From Gammaproteobacteria bacterium (lineage in GTDB: Bacteria; Pseudomonadota; Gammaproteobacteria; SZUA-140), in NCBI GenBank assembly GCA_026994735.1, contig JALWQD010000049.1, positions 1-8,627 on the forward strand: 8,627 nucleotides of DNA, written 5' to 3'. The notes below the pieces were generated by a model. That model made no database searches. It saw only the letters and a list, made by a program, of their open reading frames with translations, and was not told the origin of the DNA. Positions 1 to 5,356 of the stretch are shown piece by piece (position 1 is the stretch's first letter; each line of letters starts with the position of its first letter). The translations under genes were made by a program, and so were the position numbers.

Positions 1-2
1 CG

Positions 3-629
3 GTGGCTAAGTGCAGTGGAGCTAAATGGCGCTTGTGCCGTCGCCAGGGGGAAAAGCTTTTCCTCAAGGGCGAAAAGTGCTTCTCAAGCAAGTGTGCAAT
101 CGAAAACAGGGCTTTCCCGCCGGGGCAGCATGGTAAGCGTCGTACACGCATTACCGACTATGCTATCCAGCTGAGGGAAAAACAAAAGGTTCGCTGGATG
201 TACGGCGTACTTGAAGGTCAGTTCCGCCGTTATTACAAGCAGGCTGATCGCAAGAAAGGGTCTACCGGCGAGGTTCTTTTGCAGTTACTGGAATCACGTC
301 TGGATAATGTTGTTTACCGGATGGGCTTTGCCGCTTCTCGCAGCGAAGCTCGCCAGCTGGTACGACATAACTCTGTCACCGTCAACGGCGTCAAAGTGAA
401 TATTCCCAGCTACCAGGTCAAGGGTGGTGATGAAGTGGCTGTCTCTGAAAAATCAAAAGGACAGCTGAGAATTCAGGCATCTATTGATTTTACGCAGCAA
501 CAAAACGGCTTCGAATGGATTGAAGTCGATGCCAAGAAGAAAGCAGGTGTTTTTAAAAGCGTGCCGGATCGTAGTGAAATGCCGGCCGAAATCAACGAAC
601 ACCTTATCGTCGAACTCTATTCCAAGTAA
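3..629 (+). CDS. rpsD: 30S ribosomal protein S4 (zinc-knuckle, C+ type)
   Basis: Primary 16S rRNA-binding protein of the small subunit; in E. coli it also represses translation of the alpha operon and takes part in antitermination. The 208 residues match the usual length (about 205-210). The GTG at base 3 gives the expected Met-Ala-Lys start, so the gene is probably complete although its ribosome binding site lies outside the window. After the N-terminal region come PPGQHG, the LREKQKVR segment, the S4 RNA-binding domain (about residues 98-160, with SRLDNVVYRMGF and ARQLVRH) and the typical C-terminus INEHLIVELYSK. Cysteines at 4, 12, 26 and 31 mark the zinc-binding C+ form, unlike the E. coli protein, which lacks the knuckle. 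The first ligand is shifted: C+ proteins normally have Cys9, but here residue 9 is Trp and a Cys occurs at 4. It lies 53 bases upstream of rpoA in the same operon. Confidence 0.97.
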   Translation: MAKCSGAKWRLCRRQGEKLFLKGEKCFSSKCAIENRAFPPGQHGKRRTRITDYAIQLREKQKVRWMYGVLEGQFRRYYKQADRKKGSTGEVLLQLLESRLDNVVYRMGFAASRSEARQLVRHNSVTVNGVKVNIPSYQVKGGDEVAVSEKSKGQLRIQASIDFTQQQNGFEWIEVDAKKKAGVFKSVPDRSEMPAEINEHLIVELYSK

Positions 630-682
630 GCACTTTGCTTAACTGGTTAGTGTCCGCAAACCGTATTTGAAGAGGATCTTGA

Positions 683-1714
683 ATGAAGGGCTCAGTGACT
701 GAACTCTTGAAGCCTAGACTGGTCGATGTCCAGGCTATTGATGAGCGCCATTCCCGGATTGTAATGGAACCGCTGGAACGTGGTTTTGGCCATACGTTGG
801 GGAATAGCCTGCGCCGGATTCTACTCTCGTCGATCCCCGGTTGTGCGATCAGCGAAGTTCGCATCGAAGGTGTACTGCACGAGTACTCATCTATTGAAGG
901 TGTGCAGGAAGATGTCATCGACATCCTCCTTAACCTGAAACAGGTGGCTATTCGTATGGAAGGCCATGAGAAGGTAACCCTGACACTGAAGAAAAAGGGA
1001 CCAGGGATCGTGCTCGCCAGTGATATTACCTTGATCGATGATGTAGAAATCATTAATCCGGATCAGGTCATCGCTAATCTGACCGATGCCGGAGAGCTGG
1101 ATATGGTCCTGACGGTCAGTACCGGCCGTGGCTATGTACCGGCATCGATGTCACGTGACAATGACGAGGAATCGAACCGTACGATTGGATCGCTTTTGAT
1201 CGATTCGTCATACAGCCCTGTCCGCCGTGTGAGCTACGTTGTAGAGGCTGCACGCGTCGAACAGCGCACCGATCTTGATAAGCTGATCATTGATCTTGAG
1301 ACGAATGGCAGCGTCAATCCAGAAGAAACCATTCGTCTTGCAGCGACTGTATTGCGTGACCAGCTTGGCAGCTTTGTCAATCTTGAAACCTCAGAAGTGG
1401 AAGAAGATACCGAGCAGGAAGAGAGCTTTGATCCCTTGTTACTGCGTTCGGTTGATGACCTCGATTTGACGGTACGCTCAGCCAACTGTCTGAAAGCCGA
1501 AGATATCTTCTATATCGGTGATCTTGTACAGCGGACAGAGGTTGAATTGCTGAAGACGCCTAATCTAGGCCGGAAATCCTTGACAGAAATCAAGGATGTG
1601 CTTGACCGTCACGGTCTCTCTCTGGGCATTCGTCTTGATAACTGGCCACCCGCCAGTCTCAAGAAGCAGACGGATGACAGTACCGAGAATGCCAAGCAAA
1701 ATGAGCCTGCCTGA
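683..1714 (+). CDS. rpoA: DNA-directed RNA polymerase subunit alpha
   Basis: The alpha subunit dimerises to nucleate RNA polymerase assembly; its C-terminal domain binds UP-element DNA and activators. The N-terminal domain (about residues 1-235) shows the conserved segment around LGNSLRRILLSSIPG. A variable acidic linker follows, then the C-terminal domain (about 250-325). Codon counting puts Arg265, Asn268, Gly296, Lys298, Ser299 and Glu302 at the same numbers as the E. coli DNA-contact residues, so no insertions or deletions separate the two proteins on balance. The protein has 343 residues against 329 in E. coli; the extra length is a polar tail after WPPASL, rich in Lys, Asp, Asn and Glu. 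ATG 683 is preceded by AGAGGA (671-676) at good spacing. It is co-transcribed with rpsD and rplQ, and no internal promoter is evident. Confidence 0.99.
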   Translation: MKGSVTELLKPRLVDVQAIDERHSRIVMEPLERGFGHTLGNSLRRILLSSIPGCAISEVRIEGVLHEYSSIEGVQEDVIDILLNLKQVAIRMEGHEKVTLTLKKKGPGIVLASDITLIDDVEIINPDQVIANLTDAGELDMVLTVSTGRGYVPASMSRDNDEESNRTIGSLLIDSSYSPVRRVSYVVEAARVEQRTDLDKLIIDLETNGSVNPEETIRLAATVLRDQLGSFVNLETSEVEEDTEQEESFDPLLLRSVDDLDLTVRSANCLKAEDIFYIGDLVQRTEVELLKTPNLGRKSLTEIKDVLDRHGLSLGIRLDNWPPASLKKQTDDSTENAKQNEPA

Positions 1715-1769
1715 TCGCTGGCCCATTAACTAACTCATTTATATCCATTGAATTTTCAGGAAGTAGATC

Positions 1770-2156
1770 ATGCGTCATCGTAAGAGTGGTAAAAAACTGG
1801 GTAGAACCAGTAGTCATCGCAAAGCGATGTTCCGAAATATGAGTGTCTCTCTGGTTAACCAGGAATTAATCCGCACGACTGTTATTAAAGCTAAGGAGCT
1901 TCGCCGTGTTGTTGAGCCTTTGATTACATTGGCTAAAACGGACGATGTTTCACGTCGCCGTGTTGCCTTTGCGCGTATGCGTGACCAGGCTGCAGTGGCC
2001 AAGCTTTTTGGAGAGTTAGGGCCGCGTTATGTTGATCGTCCGGGAGGCTATCTGCGTATTATGAAATGTGGGCCGAGACCCGGTGATAAAGCACCGATGG
2101 CCTATGTCGAACTTGTCGACAGGCCGCAGCAAGAAGTTGAAAACGAAGAAGCATAA
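1770..2156 (+). CDS. rplQ: 50S ribosomal protein L17
   Basis: L17 is a large-subunit protein near the peptide exit tunnel. The 128 residues agree with the family (127 in E. coli). It opens with the near-invariant MRHRKSGKKLGR and AMFRNM segments, continues with the KAKELRRVVEPLITLAKTD helix and ends with GGYLRIMKCGPRPGD and APMAYVELVD, followed by a short acidic tail. The start ATG is preceded by a CAGGAA-type ribosome binding site (about 1757-1762). It is the last gene of the alpha operon, 55 bases after rpoA, and ends three bases before a strong terminator, the usual gammaproteobacterial order rpsD-rpoA-rplQ. Confidence 0.98.
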   Translation: MRHRKSGKKLGRTSSHRKAMFRNMSVSLVNQELIRTTVIKAKELRRVVEPLITLAKTDDVSRRRVAFARMRDQAAVAKLFGELGPRYVDRPGGYLRIMKCGPRPGDKAPMAYVELVDRPQQEVENEEA

Positions 2157-2158
2157 AT

Positions 2159-2186
2159 AAAAAGCCGGGCACTGCCCGGCTTTTTA
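2159..2186 (+). terminator. Intrinsic terminator of the alpha ribosomal operon
   Basis: GCCGGGC (2164-2170) and GCCCGGC (2174-2180) form a perfect 7-bp GC-only stem with a three-base loop, ACT. The 5' flank is a run of A and the 3' flank is TTTTT (2181-2185), so the stem can extend by A-T pairs. The A-tract upstream means it could also work on the minus strand. It lies immediately after rplQ. Confidence 0.95.
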
Positions 2187-2208
2187 TTGGCCTTAAATAC
2201 TGTCATGC

Positions 2209-2224
2209 TGACATAATCATTAGA
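2209..2224 (+). promoter_or_regulatory. Candidate extended -10 promoter, possibly leaderless
   Basis: TG at 2209-2210, one base, then CATAAT at 2212-2217 makes an extended -10 element (TGnCATAAT, 5 of 6 matches to TATAAT). A weak -35, TTGGCC at 2187-2192, is 19 bases upstream, which is longer than ideal. Standard spacing from the -10 places the transcription start at about 2224, the A of the next gene's ATG. A separate promoter is needed because the alpha-operon terminator lies just upstream. Inferred from sequence only. Confidence 0.45.
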
Positions 2225-2952
2225 TGATCATCATGTTCTGCGATTTTGGCATCTCCGGTCCTTACCTCGGCCAAATGGCTGCTGTCCTGTATCGCTATGC
2301 TCCCGGGCACCGACAAATCAATCTGTTTTCTGATCTGCCGCCATTTGATGCGGAAGCAGCTTCTTGCCTTCTGGCAGCCTATGAGCGAGATTTTTTCGCT
2401 CCCTGTTATTTCCTCTGTGTTGTTGACCCCGGCGTTGGCAGTGATCGCAGTGGCTTGATTATCCGAAATGGCGACAAATGGTTTGTTGGCCCGGATAATG
2501 GTCTCTTTTCTCGCCTGCAAGGTAACGATCTTGAATGCTGGGAGATTGTTTACCAGCCTGATGCCTGTTCACGGAGTTTTCATGGCCGTGATATTTTTGC
2601 CCCAGTTATCGCTCAGCTGGCAGCAGGCCACGCTGTCGAAGAGTTTGCTTGTCCCCGATCACTGCCCTTTGTGCCGGGTGACTATGATGATTTGATGAGA
2701 GTGATTTATATTGACCACTTTGGTAATGCCATGACAGGGATTGATGGTCGTGCAGTCAGTCATCAATGGCAGATCAAAATTGCCAGTCATTGTCTGCCTT
2801 ACGCAGATACCTTCTCCGGTCAACCTGAAGGCACGGGCTTTTGGTATATCAATGCCAATGGCCTGGTTGAAATTGCTGTTAACCAGCGTTCAGCGGCGAA
2901 TGTATACAGTTTACGTATCGGACAGGTGGTTCAATGGCAGCACAGAAATTAG
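2224..2952 (+). CDS. S-adenosyl-L-methionine hydrolase (adenosine-forming), DUF62 family
   Basis: Members of this family (SAM hydroxide adenosyltransferases, related to fluorinase and chlorinase) split SAM with water into adenosine and methionine in the cytoplasm. The family motifs are visible in order: CDFG near the N-terminus (residues 6-9), VDPGVGSDR with Asp68 and Arg75, PDNGL, FHGRDIFAP with His120, and DHFGNAMTGI in the second half. Asp68, Arg75 and His120 correspond to the conserved Asp-Arg-His set of the hydrolases. The 242 residues are close to typical (about 250-270). A Cys replaces the usual Thr of the N-terminal TDFG motif. ATG 2224 fits the family start; no Shine-Dalgarno sequence precedes it, and an in-frame ATG at 2233 is the alternative. 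It stands between the rplQ terminator and perM, 89 bases before perM. Its physiological role is not well understood; SAM turnover is the likely activity. Confidence 0.9.
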   Translation: MIIMFCDFGISGPYLGQMAAVLYRYAPGHRQINLFSDLPPFDAEAASCLLAAYERDFFAPCYFLCVVDPGVGSDRSGLIIRNGDKWFVGPDNGLFSRLQGNDLECWEIVYQPDACSRSFHGRDIFAPVIAQLAAGHAVEEFACPRSLPFVPGDYDDLMRVIYIDHFGNAMTGIDGRAVSHQWQIKIASHCLPYADTFSGQPEGTGFWYINANGLVEIAVNQRSAANVYSLRIGQVVQWQHRN

Positions 2953-3041
2953 CATCTTGCTGTGATGTTTCAAGCGTATTTGCTTGTCGCTTTATGGCAG
3001 GATATTCCTTTCAATGATAACCCCAAGGGCCGGATACAGAC

Positions 3042-4106
3042 GTGGAGCATGTTCTTAACCGTTTACTGAAGAAATACTTTTCCGATCCGGAAGGGGTTAT
3101 TCTTGCCTTGCTCCTGGTAACAGGTTTTGCCATTATTATTTTTATGGGCGATATGCTTGCGCCTGTACTGGCCAGTATGACTATTGCTTATCTGCTTGAA
3201 GGTCTTGTTGCCAAGCTGGAGCATGCCGGTATTGGCAGGATGCTCGCTGTTACACTTGTGTATCTCCCTTTTCTGGCCTTTCTGGCCTTTCTTGTGCTTG
3301 GCTTGATACCGCTGCTGGTCGGTCAAGTGAAGGACTTGCTGCAGGCTCTGCCGGGTATGCTGTCACAGGGTCAGCAAGCTCTGGAGCGTGTGCCTGAACT
3401 CTATCCCAGTCTTGCCTCGCCGGAGCAAATTGAAACATTGATGACTTCAATTCGCACCGCTATTGGCCAGCTTGGCCAATATGTCGTGACTCTTTCGCTG
3501 GCTTCTATTTCAAGTGTTCTTACCTTCATTGTCTACGTTGTCCTGGTGCCTGTACTGGTGTTCTTTTTTCTCAAGGACAAGGAACGCATGCTTTGTTGGC
3601 TATTGTCTTATTTACCTCGGCAAAGGCACTTGATGTCACAGGTTTGGGATGAAATGGATAATCAGATTGGTAATTATGTGCGCGGAAAATTTACCGAGAT
3701 TCTGATTGTCGGGCTCATTACCTATGCGATGTTTGTCTGGCTGGGGCTGAACTATGCGATGTTACTCGGCGCACTGGTCGGAATATCGGTCATTATTCCC
3801 TATATCGGCGTCATTGTTGTCGCTGTTCCAGTAGCATTAATTGCTTATTTTCAATGGGGCTTTAACGCTGATTTTGCCTGGGTAATGGCCAGTTTTGCAG
3901 TCACCCAGGCGCTGGATGGCAATCTGCTTGTGCCCTGGCTTTTTTCCGAAGCAGTTAACATGCACCCGGTGGCCATTATCCTGGCGGTATTGGTCTTTGG
4001 TGGTATCTGGGGGCTTTGGGGAGTCTTTTTTGCGATTCCGCTGGCGACGCTAGTGATGGCTGTTATGCATTGCTGGCCACGTACGCACGAACCTGGCAGT
4101 GAATAA
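3042..4106 (+). CDS. perM: PerM-type AI-2E/UPF0118 family membrane protein
   Basis: Inner-membrane protein of the AI-2E transporter superfamily (UPF0118), described as a putative permease; the substrate of PerM itself is not established. Its 354 residues match E. coli PerM (about 353). An N-terminal block FSDPEG is followed by hydrophobic segments at about residues 19-35, 38-56 and 66-88, a soluble loop (about 90-145), then membrane segments from about 148 to the end. The signature region is ALDGNLLVPWLFSEA (Asp292-Gly293-Asn294) with the following HPVAIILAVLVFGG and GLWGVFFAIPLATL. The GTG start is the first possible start after an in-frame stop at 3018-3020 and gives an N-terminus that aligns with PerM; only a weak AAGGG (3025-3029) precedes it. 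It converges on bcp with 10 bases between stops. The gcvR-bcp-perM cluster recurs in gammaproteobacteria. Confidence 0.92.
   Translation: MEHVLNRLLKKYFSDPEGVILALLLVTGFAIIIFMGDMLAPVLASMTIAYLLEGLVAKLEHAGIGRMLAVTLVYLPFLAFLAFLVLGLIPLLVGQVKDLLQALPGMLSQGQQALERVPELYPSLASPEQIETLMTSIRTAIGQLGQYVVTLSLASISSVLTFIVYVVLVPVLVFFFLKDKERMLCWLLSYLPRQRHLMSQVWDEMDNQIGNYVRGKFTEILIVGLITYAMFVWLGLNYAMLLGALVGISVIIPYIGVIVVAVPVALIAYFQWGFNADFAWVMASFAVTQALDGNLLVPWLFSEAVNMHPVAIILAVLVFGGIWGLWGVFFAIPLATLVMAVMHCWPRTHEPGSE
3461..3481. repeat. Perfect inverted repeat inside perM
   Basis: Nine-base arms (TATTGGCCA and TGGCCAATA) flank the spacer GCT and can form a perfect hairpin in the perM message. The region codes for an Ile-Gly-Gln-Leu-Gly-Gln-Tyr stretch in the soluble loop, so the symmetry partly follows from the repeated Gly-Gln codons. 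No T-run follows, so it is not an intrinsic terminator. Function unknown; it may be chance. Confidence 0.6.
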
Positions 4107-4116
4107 ATAACATTGC

Positions 4117-4608
4117 TTATGTTGCCTGCTCTGCAGCGAGTTTCCTGGCGGCAGCAACAACCGCATCAACATGGCCATCGACACGGACTTTACGCCATTC
4201 CTGGCAGAGCTTGCCATCACTATCGAAAAGAAAGGTACTGCGTTCGATTCCACGCACCTGTTTGCCATACATGTTCTTCATACGGATGACATCGAAGAGG
4301 CGGCAAAGGGTTTCATCGCTATCGGCAATGAGTTCAAAAGGCATGGATTCTTTTTCCTTGAAGCGCTCATGAGATTTCAGGTTATCGCGGGAAACACCAT
4401 ATATCTGGGTATTGATGCTTGCCAGCTCAGAGCTGGCATCGCGAAATCCCTGGCTTTCCCGGGTGCAGCCTGATGTGCTGTCCTTGGGGTAGAAATAAAT
4501 AATGGTCTGCTTACCTGTCAATTGCTGTTCTGTAATGGTTTGGCCACTGGTTGCGGGCAGAGAAAAGGCCGGCATTTTTTGTCCGAGCTGAACAACAGTA
4601 TTTGTCAT
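4117..4608 (-). CDS. bcp: Thioredoxin-dependent peroxiredoxin, Bcp/PrxQ family
   Basis: Cytoplasmic thiol peroxidase that reduces hydrogen peroxide and organic hydroperoxides. The 163 residues are typical of Bcp (about 155). The thioredoxin fold begins near residue 7; the active site reads YFYPKDSTSGCT with the peroxidatic Cys48 and the conserved Thr45, and Arg123 in the IERSTFLFD strand is the expected active-site Arg. The E. coli resolving cysteine, five residues after the peroxidatic one, is replaced by Gln53. The only other cysteines are Cys102 and Cys135, so the enzyme may be of the one-Cys type or use an atypical partner. The start is supported by GAGGA read on the minus strand (4616-4620), seven bases from ATG. 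It lies 18 bases downstream of gcvR on the same strand, so the two are probably co-transcribed. Confidence 0.94.
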   Translation of the reverse strand: MTNTVVQLGQKMPAFSLPATSGQTITEQQLTGKQTIIYFYPKDSTSGCTRESQGFRDASSELASINTQIYGVSRDNLKSHERFKEKESMPFELIADSDETLCRLFDVIRMKNMYGKQVRGIERSTFLFDSDGKLCQEWRKVRVDGHVDAVVAAARKLAAEQAT

Positions 4609-4626
4609 GCGTAAATCCTCTTGTGA

Positions 4627-5166
4627 TTATGTCAGTGGGGGAGTGACAGCATCGATGCTGATATCGATGTTCAGTTCATCAGCAAATGCCAGCAGTTGTT
4701 GCCGCAGTTCGCCCAGTTTTAGGGTTGTCGGTACGTCGATCTGTAAACTGACGGCAAATAGCGCCGTGCCGGTGTGGGCGGCAGCATAACGTTCGGTATG
4801 AAGATTGCGGATGTTGATTTCACGTTGAGAAAAAAAATGGCTTAAGCGGTAGACGATACCGGGGTTATCGATAGCCACGGCCCGTACAGAATAGGGTGAT
4901 AGTGCTTGTTCGCCGGTCGTTGTGCTGGTGACCTCGGCGGTCAGGGTCAAGCCCAGCTCAGCGGCTAGTTTTGGGCCTTCGTTGGCAAGGTTGTCGATTG
5001 CTTCAGAGCTACCGTCGACGAGCAGGATAAGGGCAAATTTACCCCCCAGTATCGACATCCTGCTGTCATTAATGTTGCAACCGAGGTCAACAACAAGTTG
5101 ACTGATAGCCTTCACCAGACCGGGACGATCATTGCCGAGAGCGGCAATAGCAAGCTGTTTATCCAT
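4627..5166 (-). CDS. gcvR: Glycine cleavage system transcriptional repressor-like protein, two ACT domains
   Basis: GcvR in E. coli represses the glycine cleavage operon by binding the activator GcvA and responds to glycine; it is not itself a DNA-binding protein. The 179 residues (190 in E. coli) form two ACT domains. The first (about 3-78) has LGNDRPGLV at residues 10-18 and GCNINDSRMSILGGKFA at 29-45. The second (about 92-170) has AIDNPGIVYRL and a REINIRNL strand. No helix-turn-helix is visible, as expected. Start ATG (5164-5166) is preceded on the minus strand by AGAGG about nine bases away. It is the first gene of a likely two-gene unit with bcp and is divergent from fadL. No gcvA or gcvTHP is in the window, so the regulatory target is inferred by family only; a generic ACT-domain sensor is the alternative. 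Confidence 0.9.
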   Translation of the reverse strand: MDKQLAIAALGNDRPGLVKAISQLVVDLGCNINDSRMSILGGKFALILLVDGSSEAIDNLANEGPKLAAELGLTLTAEVTSTTTGEQALSPYSVRAVAIDNPGIVYRLSHFFSQREINIRNLHTERYAAAHTGTALFAVSLQIDVPTTLKLGELRQQLLAFADELNIDISIDAVTPPLT

Positions 5167-5201
5167 TGGCCAAAGCCTCTTTATTGTTTGGCAATCAGCA
5201 G

Positions 5202-5207
5202 ATCATA
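5202..5207 (-). promoter_or_regulatory. Possible -10 element for gcvR-bcp
   Basis: Read on the minus strand, TATGAT (5 of 6 to consensus) lies about 35 bases before the gcvR start codon. No convincing -35 is found 16-18 bases upstream, so this is only a weak suggestion of where transcription of the pair begins. Confidence 0.3.
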
Positions 5208-5262
5208 CAACAGCTATCTGGCAACAGCGATGGCTTTTGCTTGCCAATCGTGTCGGCGATTC

Positions 5263-5292
5263 TTGTCAATAATACCTCCACAGGCGTATGAT
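5263..5292 (+). promoter_or_regulatory. Candidate sigma-70 promoter for the fadL-like gene
   Basis: TTGTCA (5263-5268, 5 of 6 to TTGACA) and TATGAT (5287-5292, 5 of 6 to TATAAT) are separated by 18 bases. The predicted start near 5299 would give a leader of about 58 bases before ATG 5357. No clear FadR- or PsrA-like operator was recognised. An unpaired TTGACG at 5305-5310 has no matching -10 at normal distance. Confidence 0.5.
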
Positions 5293-5341
5293 TTTTCGCG
5301 CAGGTTGACGGAATCCCTGCAATTAATAACCATGTTCCGTT

Positions 5342-5356
5342 AGGGGAGGGGGGAGA
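5342..5356 (+). promoter_or_regulatory. Strong G-rich ribosome binding site of the fadL-like gene
   Basis: The bases just before ATG 5357 are almost all purine: a G4 run, one A, a G6 run (5348-5353), then AGA. GGAGG at 5345-5349 sits seven bases from the start codon, which is ideal spacing and firmly fixes the start. The G6 homopolymer within the site is unusual. Confidence 0.85.

Noticed and set aside
604..1053. A 149-codon minus-strand reading frame opposite rpoA.
   Set aside because: It lies within the well-conserved rpoA gene, is rich in Ser and Arg as expected of an antisense shadow, and resembles no known family.
2953..3041. Possible promoter for perM in the gap after the SAM hydrolase (TTGCTT with TATTCC, 17 bases apart).
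   Set aside because: Each box matches consensus at only about half of its positions; read-through from the upstream gene is equally likely.
3270..3292. Tandem nine-base repeat (TTCTGGCCT twice) in perM.
   Set aside because: It encodes a repeated Leu-Ala-Phe in a membrane helix; two short copies are ordinary in hydrophobic coding sequence.
4171..4473. A 100-codon plus-strand reading frame opposite bcp.
   Set aside because: It is a shadow of a conserved peroxiredoxin with an intact active site on the other strand.
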